In this document: positions 13,311-24,527 of the stretch, piece by piece | Numbering within the stretch: position 1 is the first letter of the stretch | Layout: every line of letters begins with the position of its first letter | Source of the DNA: Styela clava | Lineage: Eukaryota > Chordata > Ascidiacea > Stolidobranchia > Styelidae | NCBI RefSeq assembly: GCF_964204865.1 | Contig: NC_135262.1 | Span: 9,982,001 to 10,046,000, forward strand | Reading direction: 5' to 3' | Length of the DNA: 64,000 bases | Notes under the pieces: generated by a model | The model's input: the letters and a program-made list of their open reading frames with translations, nothing else | The model's database searches: none | Told to the model about the DNA's origin: nothing | Position numbers and translations under genes: made by a program

Positions 13311-14673
13311 TTTTAGTATATTTTGAAAAAATTCTGTCCAATGAGAATAAGTCTGTACAGAAAAGTATTGCCTAAATGTCAGTGAATGTATTAACAAAGT
13401 TCCCAACAAATAAAAAAAAAAATATACTGAATATCAATTTACTGAATATTGATGAATTGCAGAAAAACAGCTCATTTTGGGTCTACTCCGACTAAAACAT
13501 CATCTGTGGCAAAGCGAACCGTGCGTCCACTTCGTGTGCAAAATATAAAGACTTGATGTTGCGAAAAGCAGTATTTTTGTCGCATTGCAAGAACAGCAGG
13601 TTAGTAAAAAAAAATGTTGTCAATTAAAATGAGTTCCAGAATGCGAGAATCTTGATCTACGGAAACCAATTCATTTGAAAACACAAACATGGAACTTGCA
13701 AACGTATCCCACCTGGGGTTTCCTTCATTGTATGCAGCAAAACTATTGAATATGTCATGAACTTTAAAATATAGCTCAAAAACTTTTTGCGACTGATGCT
13801 CAACGAATCTTTTACAGTTTGCCCTATCTCCAATGCCGAACTGTAGTTCAAGTATAAACACTGTTACGTCGAGCTAAGGGATATTAATTGTGATATTCGT
13901 TTGGGTGTCTTTAAGACTATTCAAAAACTACAAGGTTAATATTTGAAAGAGCGCAAATAAAGTCTATTCATAGCGATGGCGTCCCAGTCACGAGGAAAGC
14001 TCAACTTATGAGAAATAGGTCATTTGTTTAAATAGTCAGCAAGAAAGTACGAAATATAAAGACTACAGACTTATTGCACAATTTTGATTTACGCTCGTCA
14101 AAGCGATGGCGTCCCAGTCACGAGGAAGTGTCAACTTAGGAGAAATAGGTCATTTGTTTAAATAGTCAGCAAGAAAGTACGAAATATAAAGACTACAGAC
14201 TTAATGCACAATTTTGATTTACGCTCGTCAAAGAAGACTCTTAGAATACATCAAGCCACAATTATTTTATCAAATCGCAGTTTCATGCTAAAAAATTCGC
14301 AAGAAAAACAGCATTTTTGAAATATAAACTAAAATTTATTTATTATTCGATATTAATATTATTAGAAGCAATGGTATTGGTATACAACTATAATTACTTA
14401 TAATTTTAATAAAAAGATTGTCGTGAATTTGTCACGATGTTCATTATTCCTCAAACGTTGATGAAAATCTAAAATTAGTAATGGGTGAACTTTTTATATT
14501 TCAATAAATCTTACTTCCGAAAAATTATAAACCATATAGTGTTATCGTATTTATACCAGCCAAAACCTCAACTGAAATATATAATAGCCTCCATATACAC
14601 AAATATTTTGCTGAATGTCAATATAGTTTAATTTATTTCAATGTACGATAATATGGTATTTGCAATTATTTTA
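13311..14673. other. Shared 5' flank of GST C and 3' flank of GST E
   Basis: No supported gene. On the - strand an open 86-codon stretch at 13601-13861 reads LELQFGIGDRANCKRF... and ends RILELILID. Its counterpart beside GST F (about 22130-22360) carries a 4-base insertion and a stop in the same frame, so it is not conserved as protein here. Also contains a 130-bp tandem duplication at 13973-14232. Confidence 0.5.
13973..14232. repeat. 130-bp tandem duplication (two units)
   Basis: Two adjacent units, 13973-14102 and 14103-14232, start gcgatggcgtcccagtcacg and are almost identical through to ttacgctcgtcaaa. Single, more diverged versions lie in the matching flanks of GST E (about 19216) and GST F (about 22490), so the doubling is specific to this module. 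Confidence 0.85.
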
Positions 14674-17600
14674 TTATTCAGAAAATTTGACATAATTGGC
14701 AAAGAATGTGTTGACGTTTTCACTTTTTTTGTAGATTGCTGGCTGCTTTTGCACAATATTGTACATTTCTACGAACTCTTTTACACCCTTTGCGTGACAT
14801 TCTTTAAAATAAGGTAATTTCAGCAGGTTGCTTTTCCATTTAGCAATAGATGTATATTTCTTCCAGTCTGTATATTTGATCTCCATGCAACTCACCGTAG
14901 TACGAACGAAAAAGACTGAGATACAAAAAACAATGCTTTCATATTCTACAAAAGCGTCCATGATGCAAGCATGTAATTGTTATCTCTTTTTTAATTTTAT
15001 TTTAAAAATCCCCAGAACGACGCTACTCTCTCACCCTGACCTCCCACGGCGTCGCATCGATTCGACGCGTCAAAAAATTGTAATATTCCTAATTTTAAAT
15101 CAAAATAACTTCTAAACCATTAGATATCAGATGGTCTGTAATATATCATATAAAAGCTTATCTAGTCTTTTATTTTTAACTGGCATTATTTTTCACGAGA
15201 TGTTTTGATGAGATGTGTAAGCGTATTTGTAGCCCCAACTACTATTTTTTTGTATTTTGGTAATATTTAATACATTTCTTAGAAATGTATCATCAATATA
15301 AGTACAATTTTGAAAAGTATACAAAATTACCTTTCGGAGAATATACGTATGACTTTCTTAACATACGCATAACTCATTTTATTGCAGAATTTGTACTATC
15401 GATTCAAATGGTTTGCGAACAAAATTTATCAACTATTTGACGCCAAGTTTGCGTAAGGACGCAAAGGGCGACGACGACATTGTCGTGATAACTTCATGCG
15501 ACGTATCGTGCGTAACTCTTTGCGTGAGGTATATTGCGCAATTGCACATCTGGTCGTTCACAGCTTGAGTGCAGATTGTGGCTTCATTGCATTAGTATCA
15601 TATCCTCGGCCGCAGATAAAACCCTTTCAGAAGAATTTTGATCGAACATAGTAAAATTGCTAGAATATAAAGGCCATTTTATATACGTTTACTATTTGGA
15701 TATGAGACGAAAATGAATGGCCAAAACGAAATATTTGATCCTCATGAATTTATGAGGTTCCGCCGGAAACATCAAGGCTAATTATTCATTCACCGTTGGA
15801 TATCATGAAGATTGAATAAAAAAAAACTGATAACGGGTACACGGAAGACATGGTGGCACCAGTAGCTCACCTGGTCAGTGTTTTACATTTTGCAGCCTCA
15901 TTAGATTTTCGAAATTACTGCATATACGCTACATTCCTGATATCGCTATATTTACAATGGATTTTAAACGAAAGCTTTGTCCAGATGAAATATTGGTTAG
16001 TATTCATCTATCGGAAGAAGAAAATATGGCACAATAAAACTCAGCAATGGCGCTAAACAATGCATCCATCGATATGTTCCATCATTCTGTTTTTAAAAAT
16101 CCTTATTTTTGCTATTCGTATTTTTCATATCTTTATGCAATTAAAACGGCAATAACACTGCGTATTGTGTGTTTTAGTCGAACCGATGTAATGCGTAAAT
16201 TTCCCCGTGTATCGTTTACAAGTCGTAAGTCGCTTCACGAGTACGAACTTAAGTAAATGACGTTACGAGCATGCGAGGAAAAGTGTTTCTCGTATGAAAC
16301 GTAAACGTGCTACGTGCCAACGTAATTGCTTAACGTCGCTGCGTAACGGCGTAAATGTGTTAGGTCGTTATTTACGTCACCTTGACGTCGCCTCGATCTT
16401 GCGACAAACAAAATCACGAATACAAATGCTTCCAAAATTTGAATGGTGCAACATAAGTTCAATCTAATGGTATCACTGGAAAGCTATCTTCAAATTCTAC
16501 AAATTTTGTCGATAATGTACTAGGTTTAATCGAAAACAAATTTAAGTTTTGTCAATTAGATTTGAGCAATTTTCAGAAGTTTTTTATGCTTTTTAATTTT
16601 GCCAATTTTCATGAGATGATCACCATATTTTATCTCAATTTTGAAATTATACTTAGTCCTGTAGAGTATCTTTCACACGATGTAAAACTTGTCTAAATAT
16701 AATAAATGGTTCGCGAGATATGAGGTTTCAAAGTTGCATACCTCTTACGGGATGCGAAAGCCGCTAAACCGGCTTTCAGCGTCAGAAGACTTTCTCGGGA
16801 AAGCCGGTTTAGCGGCTTTCAGGGTTCAAAGAGTTAGGTAACGCTTCACGATTGTGCGTGTCATACTTGCGCAGAGTTTCTATAGAGTTCAGAAATTGCC
16901 CTTTAAGGGGATAAAAGTGATACAAAAGGAGATGACGTTACCGAGAAGTTAGTTTCGTTCAGTCGTAGAATTTATGTCATAAACGGTAACAAGTTGAATT
17001 CTTCTATTTCTAATTTATTTTGAAAATGAGGGTTTTTCTACGTGACGGTATCAAAACTATTAAAGAAATAGCCTTTACACCAGTAAGCGAATTATTCAAG
17101 ATTGTAATTGACCAAAATTCCTGTAAATATTAAAATATCGTTGTAGATCCCCGCCCACATCCACATCTTGAAAAAATAAATTTTCTTTGCGCTTAACGAT
17201 TTTTTGCTGTGAATGGATGATGATGTACTCTATAGAGTGCTATAAGGGGCGACAGTACATAGAAGCTTTGGAACCGCTGGTCTATATCATTGTTGGTTTC
17301 GGGTTTGATCTATCGACTCAAACGCGCATTTTGGCATTATTTATTATGATGCAAAATAATATAAATTCAATGATGATGAGGACATAAATTGAAGTTCAGA
17401 CACGACAAAAACTGATGGAAATCATCGCCTACCAAGAAGTGTAAGATGATTGCCGAATACATATTGCTTTCCTGATAACAGCGTTTCGACTTCTTCCAGA
17501 ACTGCGGTTGCTTTCGGCAAGAGATTTTCTTTCGGGCCACTGGCAGTTCCAGCAAATATTTCATCGTCATTCTATAATGCATTTTTAAATTTGAAAGTCA

Positions 17601-18417
17601 TTGTTTAGGGACACAAAAGGCATAATCTCTATCTATGAAAAAGAAACGCTGATGGTTACAGTGAAGAAAGTGTCATATCAGAGGCAAGTAGAGTATAAAT
17701 AAGATGAGGAGGAATAGTTGATAAATAACATAAGTGGATAGTTGAATAAACGACAATTTACCAAGTACTTTAACAGAGTCTGATAGTTGTCGATTACTCT
17801 GAACATTGATCTGTTGAAACTTGCAATCTCGGCCACTCCTGAGCAAGGATATAGTTTATCCGCTTTGTCTTTTGGTTCATATTTGGCACAAAGATATTTC
17901 GCAATTGCACGACTGTTGAAATAATATCGAAAAATCAACGCGTTACTCTTCTAGCTAACCAGCAACTAATTATATATATATTAATTGTAAAATGCTAATG
18001 TGCTTCTATGTAAGTTTAACATAGCATGATACAGCATCTTTCTTAAACCTATTTTCTCATCGCAAATAAATCTTCTATGATTATCCTCAATCATCTCGAG
18101 TAAAGAACAAGCATAGTCAAAATATATTAAAGAAAAACAGTACAGCTTAAGTCAGAAAACCCGATATTCATCATAAAAAAAAAAAATAATCAACGACTCA
18201 TGGAATTGCACACTTACCTCTCCGATAAAGTCAAATCTCCATCTATTATTGCAGGAACAACTTTATACTCCTTGATGGCTGTACAAGCTTCTTTATTATT
18301 GTCCTCGGCCAAAAGATCAACTATATATGCCGTGTGTGGAATGTCGAGTTCCTTTAGTACCATCCATACTGTTTGTGGCGGTGGACTTAGAGGGTGATAG
18401 TAAAATTCTATTACCAT
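14674..18417 (-). CDS. Glutathione S-transferase, copy E, with altered C-terminus
   Basis: Four exons in coding order: 18417-18218, 17912-17762, 17571-17433, 14915-14674 (stop TAA). Open throughout, 243 residues against 229 in copy C. The N-terminus MVIEFYYHPLSPPPQTVW and VVPAIIDGDLTLSES are intact, so the active site looks functional. Two departures stand out. The first base of exon 4 is T where C, F and G have A, so the junction codon becomes Val instead of the helix N-cap Asp conserved across GSTs (LTLLV rather than LTLLD). A 4-base deletion relative to copy F (TGTACAATATTG here) shifts the frame after KEFVEMY, giving a new tail of about 28 residues ending NYVKFSE. Intron 3 is 2.5 kb. It may be folding-impaired or on the way to a pseudogene, but no premature stop is present. 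Confidence 0.82.
14960..16925. repeat. Insertion specific to intron 3 of GST E, type unknown
   Basis: In copies C and F the intron runs almost directly from the ctacaaaaacg tract next to exon 4 to the gttaccgagaag/ttattgagaag tract. In E nearly 2 kb intervene. The extra DNA is locally rich in CG dinucleotides (around 15440-15500 and 16180-16400), has a small hairpin (tttgcgt aagg acgcaaa near 15438) and a perfect 22-bp inverted repeat at 16756-16820. No transposase-like frame was recognised and no target-site duplication could be fixed. Confidence 0.6.
16756..16820. repeat. Perfect 22-bp inverted repeat with 21-bp spacer
   Basis: Arm 16756-16777 begins GAAAGCCGCTAAACCGG and ends CTTTC. Arm 16799-16820 is its exact reverse complement. 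Each arm also starts GAAAGCCG and ends CGGCTTTC, so each is itself a partial palindrome. The spacer runs 16778-16798. It could be a transposon end structure or a strong cruciform/RNA hairpin; function unknown. Confidence 0.85.
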
Positions 18418-18748
18418 TTTAAGTATATTTGAAAAAAATTCTGTCCAATTAGAATAAGTCTGAACAGGAAAGTAATGCCCAAATGTCAGTAAATGTATGA
18501 ACAATGCCAGTAAAGTTCCCGACGAATAATAAAAAAAATATACTGATTGTCATATGTTCATTGAATTGCAAAAACCCCAGCACATTTGGGGTCAAATATC
18601 GGTCCGGTAGGTATCGAAGAAAAGTCAAAATATTATATATATATAAAAATAATAGCCTTTGGGTACCTTCCTAGATGTAGCAAAAAACAGTATCTTTCGT
18701 CATATTGCAGAACAACAGGTTGTTAAAATAAAGGGTTGTAAACTTAAA

Positions 18749-19055
18749 TCGGTAAGTATGTTGATAGGTATTTGTCTGTCTGTCTGTCTGTATGTATGTC
18801 TGTATGTCTGTTTGTCTGTTAGATGCACGCGATATCTCACGAAAGCGAGACTGAATCTGCTCCAGATTTCGCATGTGCATTCATCTTATCTCGGAACAGG
18901 AGCCTATTGATTTTGGGCGATTTATGTCGTATAATTAGCGAGTTATTAATTAATTAGTGATGGAACACAAGGTATCACTATGGAGTAAGAGCGCTGTTTT
19001 GGGGGATCCCCTAACTTTCGATCGATAAGTCTTCGGTCTCTGACCGATATTCTCG
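18749..19055 (+). mobile_element. Helitron-like non-autonomous repeat, copy 1
   Basis: First of three copies of one family (the others at 57895-58163 and 61793-62063), all on the same strand. It starts TCGGTAAGTATGTTGATAGG and carries a TCTG/TATG microsatellite near 18775-18815. A conserved core follows, including agatgcacgcgatatctcac and the gggatcccctaact block. It ends in a 5-bp hairpin CGGTC-TCT-GACCG followed by ATATTCTCG, with a T next to the insertion point. A TC start, an internal microsatellite, a 3' hairpin a few bases from the end and no target duplication are features of Helitron/Helentron-derived elements, though the canonical CTRR end is absent. Relative to modules 1 and 3 it replaces about 200 bp. 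Confidence 0.6.
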
Positions 19056-19659
19056 TTTTATCTTCAATGCCTTTCTGTAGTTCAAGTATAAACACTGTTA
19101 CGTCGAGCTAAGCTATATTAATTGTGATATTCGTTTGGGTGTCTTCAAGACTATTCATAAACTACTTGTTTAAAGATTAATTTTTGAAAGAGCGCATATA
19201 AAGTCTATTCAGAGCAATGACGTCGCAGTCACGAGGAAGGTTCAACTTATCAGAAATAGTTCATTTGTTTAAATAGTCAGCAAGAAAGTACGAAAGATAA
19301 AGACTACAGCCTCTCCCGACTGATTTGTTAACTTTCCCTTATGGTTGGGAAAAATTTCATTTTGTGTAATCCATTCCTGCCAAATGATGTGATGATAAAT
19401 GTGTATGATAATGGCTTTTAGTTAAGTTGAAAATGAAATCTGAATGCAAATTGAGCAATTAAATGAAGCTAGTTGAGAGCCATGGTGTTCCATTGACAGA
19501 GAAAGCTCAACTCATTAGGAATGGCTTATTGGACACGTAGTAGTCCTATGTATTGTTTTGTTCTTAAGTTTTTGTTCTTCCTCTAATCCTCTTGTTGTTA
19601 TTATTCTTTTTATCACTTTTTCAAAATTGCTGTTTTCTTCAATTACTGGACCAATTGAA

Positions 19660-22600
19660 ATTTGGTATACAAGCTTTGATATTTATGCTTGATGAACGTT
19701 GGAGCTTTTTTGCGTATCTGTTTACACTTGTGTTAAGTCATTATATTTTAAGTAACCGAAAATAACGAAACGTCGAAAATGAAAGCAATGAGTGTGTACC
19801 ACATTTTATTATTATATGTTCATTATTCCTCAAAAGTTGATGGAACTCTAAAATTGGCAATGGGTGAACTTTTTATATTTTAATAGATGTTACTTCCGAA
19901 AAATTATTTACCATAGTGTTATCGTATTTATACCAGCCAAAACCTCAACTGAAATATATAATAGCCTCCATGTACACAAATATTTTTACTGAATGTCAAT
20001 ATAGTTTAATTTATTTCAATGTACGATAATATGGTATTTGCAATTATTTTATTATTCAGAAAATTTGACATAATTGGCAAAGAATGTGTTGACGTTTTCA
20101 CTTTTTTTGTAGATTGCTGGCTGCATTTGCACAATATTCCTTGTACAATTCTACGAACTCTTTTACACCCTTTGCGTGACATTCTTCGAAATAAGGTAAC
20201 TTCATCAGGTTGCTTTTCCATTTAGCAATAGCTGGATATTTCTTCCAGTCTGTATCTATGATATCCATGCAACTCACCGTAGTACGAACGAAAAAGTCTG
20301 AGACACAAAAAAACAATGCTTTCACATTCTACAAAAACGTTACCGAGAAGTGAGTTTCGTTCAGTCGTAGAATTTATGTCATAAACGGTAACAAGTTGAA
20401 TTCTCTTATTTCCAATTCAATTTTGAAAATGAGGGTTTTTCTACGTGACGGTATCAAAACTATTGAAGAAATCGTCTTTACACCAGTAAGCTAATTATTC
20501 AAGATTGTAATTGACCAAAATTCATGTAAATATTAAAATATCGTTGTATATAGATCAACGCGCACATCCACATCTTAAACAAATAAAAAAAAATTGCACT
20601 TTACGATTTTGCTGTGAATGGATGACGATGTATTGTATCGAGTGCTGTAAGGGGCGACAACATAGAAGTTTAAGAACCGCTGGTCTGGATCATTGTTGGT
20701 TTCGGGTTTGATCTATCGACGCAAACGCGCATTTTGGCATAATTCATTATGATGCAAAATAATATAAATACAAAGATGATGAGGACATAAATTGAAGTTC
20801 AGACGCGACAAAAACAGATGAAAATTATCGCCTACCAAGAAGTGTAAGATGATTGCCGAATACATATTGCTTTCCTGATAACAGCTTTTCGACTTCTTCC
20901 AGAACTGCGGTTGCTTTCGGCAAGAGATTTTCTTTCGGGCCACTGGCAGTTCCAGCAAATATTTCATCGTCATTCTATAATGCATTTTTAAATTTGAAAG
21001 TCATTGTTTAGGGACACAAATGCATAATCTCTATCTATGCAAAACAACGCTGATGGTTACAGTGGAGAAAATGTCACATCAGAGGCAAGTACAGTAGAGG
21101 AATAATTGATATATAACATAAGTGGATAGTTGAATAAACGACAATTTACCAAGTACTTTAACAGAGTCTGATAGTTGTCGATGTCTCAATCTGTTGAAAT
21201 TTGCAATCTCGGCCACTCCTGAGCAAGGATATAGTTTATCCGCTTTGTCTTTCGGTTCATATTTGGCACAAAGATATATTGCAATTGCACGGCTATTGAA
21301 ATAATATCAAATAATCATATATATAATATGCTGTTTCGTCTTAGGTATAGAACATGCTCAGTCGAAAAAAATCAAGAAACCACTACAGCTCAAATCAGAC
21401 ATATATTTAAAGCACGTCAGACGCAATATTCATCAAACAAAAATAATCGACGACTCATGGAATTGCACACTTACCTCTCCGATAAAGTCAAATCTCCATC
21501 TATTATTGCAGGAACAACTTTATACTTGTTTATGGCTGTATAAGCTTCTTTTTTATTGTCCTCGGTCAAAAGATCAACTAAATTTGCCTTGTGTGGAATG
21601 TCGAGTTCCTTTAGTAACATCCATACTACATGTGATGGTGGGCTTAGAGGGTGATAGTAAAATTCTATTACCATTTTGAGTATCTTTCGAAACAATTCTG
21701 TCCAACGTAAATAAGTCTGCACAGAAAAGTAATGCTCAAATGTCAGTAAATGTATGGACAATGTCAGTAAAATTCCCGACTACTAAGAAAACAAATTTAT
21801 TGATTGTCACATGTCCAATGAATTGCAAAAAAATGCTCATTTGGGGTTAAATATCGGTCAAGTAGGCATCCGAGTAAAGTCGAAAAAAATTAAAATATTA
21901 GCCCGCTGGATACTTCCTCTATGTTTGAGTACGGGTAATTGGAATCATTCGGTCTTATTAGTAGCTTAATAAATTGATTTCTCGTACTCCGACTAGAACA
22001 TCATCTGTGGCAAAGCGAACCGTGCGTCCACTTCGTGTGCAAAATATAAAGACTAGATGTAGCGAAAAGCAGTATTTTTGTCGCATTGCAAGAACAGCAG
22101 GTTAGTAAAATAAAATGTTGTCAACTAAAATGAGTTCCAGAATGCGAGGATCTCGATCTACGGAAACCAATCCATTTAAAAACACAAACAATGACCTTGC
22201 AAACGTATCCTATTTGGGGTTTCCTTCATTGTATGCAGCAAAACTATTGAATATATATGTCATAAACTTTAGAATATAGCTCAAAAACTTTTTGCGACTG
22301 ATGCTCAACGAATCTATTGAAGTCTTGCTTGCCTTATCTTTAATGCCTAAATGTAGTTCAAGTATAAACACTGTTACGTCGAGCTAATGGATATTAATTG
22401 TGATATTCGTTTGGGTGTCTTTAAGACTATTCATAAACTACTTGTTTAAAGGTTAATATTTGAAAGAGCGCAAATAAAGTCTACTCAGAGCGATGGCGTC
22501 CCAGTCACGAGCAAGGCTACACTTATCAGAAATACTTCATTTGTTTTAATAGTCAGCAAGAATTGCTATAGATAAAGACTACAGACTTATTGCTTAATTG

Positions 22601-23030
22601 TGATTTACGCATGTCAAAGAAGACGTCAAGCCACAACAATTTTATCCTATCGCAGTTTTATGCTAACAAATTCATTAGAAAAACTTTTGAGACTCTGGAG
22701 ATAATTGTGCGACTGTATTATATATATTTATAAACAAAGCTTGGGTCCGCACATGTCGAACTGGTCTTTTTTATATGAATAATTTCAGTTATGTCTTTAT
22801 TGTACGACATGTTCCATCTAGTTGATATTCATTCAAATTAGAAAATATAAATGTTCAGCCTGCATTGTTTGTATTTTTTTGGGGAACTTTATCCGTCAGT
22901 GGGTCAAACAAGCCTAAAGCGACACAATTGTACGCGAGAATATAGCAAGATGGTATTGTCCCACCGAGTGATTTGTTAACCTTCCTCTTAGGTTTACAGT
23001 TTATTGGAAAATTTCATCCTCCGATCTCTT
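19660..23030. repeat. Segmental duplication module 3 (GST copy F with flanks)
   Basis: Homologous to modules 1 and 2. The 3' landmark tgatatttatgcttgatgaa (about 19676) matches about 10660. The 5' landmark with gagtgatttgttaac (about 22970) matches about 19320 beside GST E. Limits are approximate. Confidence 0.65.
20098..21674 (-). pseudogene. Glutathione S-transferase, copy F, frameshifted in exon 2
   Basis: Four recognisable exons in coding order: 21674-21475, 21292-21150, 20974-20836, 20297-20098 (stop TGA). Exons 1, 3 and 4 are open and have the same sizes as in copy C (200, 139, 200). They include MVIEFYYHPLSPPSHVVW, VVPAIIDGDLTLSES and the N-cap Asp. Exon 2 is 143 bases instead of 151. 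An 8-base gap relative to C and E in the codons for VFRDI shifts the frame, and the shifted frame meets a stop right after the exon 2/3 junction. A truncated product would lose the helical domain, so it is called a pseudogene. The intact remaining exons argue that the break is recent; a sequencing or assembly error is the main alternative. Confidence 0.82.
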
Positions 23031-24527
23031 TAACTATTTCCATCTCACCCTAATCACATCCCTCTGTGCCGCACACCATCGTGTAGTTGATACAGTTTAA
23101 GGATGTTGCTACTGTGGTTGTATATGAATCAGATAACTCAAGGGTTCCGGATTGGTTGCTTTAGTGTACGGCAACTCCACAATTAAAACCTATAACAGTC
23201 AAACAAAACATCATCAAAGAACTGAGAACGCGAACGACCGCCACCGCAGCGGCCGGAGAAAAAGAGCGAAAGACAGTTTTTCTCTCACGTGTAGTTAGTG
23301 GTCGGAGTCCCGATCCGACAAAACAGCATCGAATAAGGGTCAACATACCAGTTTATTAACATAAAAATATAGATACCTACAATATAAACACGGACTCTAT
23401 GATCCGTGAGATAGTTTACTTCCTCGAAAATATACGAGGTCAGTATATCACACGCTTATTGGACATTTTGAGACTACTAAATAATTAGGTGTGGAAAAGA
23501 TATGCATAATAGATCCGTTTATACACAAGTTCGCTCAGAACAAAATCCTGGAGCCTCAACTAAAGGAAAATATTGATATCATTTTGCTGGGTAATTCCCA
23601 TTTTCTCTCATATCCATGCATCTGAAACAGTCGGCTCTTTTCTTGCACCTAATTTACGGACAAGAGACCGCGATCTCTCATATGACCAAGCCGTATCGAC
23701 AGCAGGACTCTTCCACATGAACATTGCAAAAATCTTATTTTAATCTTCCATTCTACAACGAAATAAATCAAATTCAAAACCATGACGCAGTAATTAACAT
23801 AGGCCCATGCCTGCCAAGTTATGTAATGACAAGCGTTCATGATTGATTTGAAAGTTAAACATGATTGCAGATTACAAAAAATATATAGTACGTCAAGATA
23901 TTCCAAGGATAAAAATCTGTGTGATGCAAATAAATTATAATGACTGATTAATATTGTCAATATATAAAAGAATGACACATCAGAGTTTCCAGAATTTCAT
24001 ATTTCAGAGACAACGAAATTTGAGGATATCACGTCTTATTAGAAGTAAATTTGCTGTCACTCAGAAATCTGATTCAAGTATTTTGAAATTAGTAAAATTA
24101 ATCCAACCATGTAAAAAGATTAATTAGCTCTGAGCACGCACATCAGAGATGCCTGTTCGCCTACGACTCAAAGCTTCAGGTCTCCAAAATTTCGTCTCGT
24201 ACTGCAGTGAAACTTTGAAATACAACAGATTCAATAATAGTAAAAAACAGAAATCCCTCTCCATATTTCTGAGAAACTATGCCAAACATCATTTATTGGC
24301 CAACATGTCAAATAACAATAAGTTAGATAGATAGTTTATTTTGAAAACTCCATAACAAACATAAATTAAAAATGGAGAATTCTGGAAATGCAAAATGTTG
24401 ATTCATATTTCAAACCTTACTGAATTATACCTGCTCAATAACAGATAATAGAAGAACATCTGAAAGACCAGGTGCTACAGCAACTCCTTTAATTATTCAA
24501 TTATTTATTTGTGCAGTGTTCAGTCTT
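23031..24527. other. Spacer between GST F and GST G
   Basis: No supported gene. Short open frames at 23161-23346, 23649-23978 and 24149-24334 lack family resemblance or splice logic and look like chance. Confidence 0.5.

Larger units (their letters stand above)
10660..14320. repeat. Segmental duplication module 1 (GST copy C with flanks)
   Basis: This stretch is alignable by eye, with small indels, to the DNA around GST E (about 14330-19400) and GST F (about 19660-23030). Shared landmarks outside exons include the 3' flank reading gttcattatt, the intron-3 tract following gagaagt.agtttcgttc (near 11950, 16945 and 20345), and the 5' flank reading cactgttacgtcgagctaa. The module limits are approximate. 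Flank sharing shows that the GST array grew by duplication of whole gene-plus-flank units. Confidence 0.7.
14330..19400. repeat. Segmental duplication module 2 (GST copy E with flanks)
   Basis: Matches modules 1 and 3 through the exons and much of the flanks. It is longer because of a ~1.95-kb insertion in intron 3 (about 14960-16925) and a Helitron-like insertion at 18749-19055 in the 5' flank. Limits are approximate. Confidence 0.65.

Noticed and set aside
15458-16396. GGCGACG words facing each other as possible ends of a transposon inside GST E intron 3
   Set aside because: The inverted match is short and gapped and the flanking bases do not form a target duplication, so only the insertion itself is reported.
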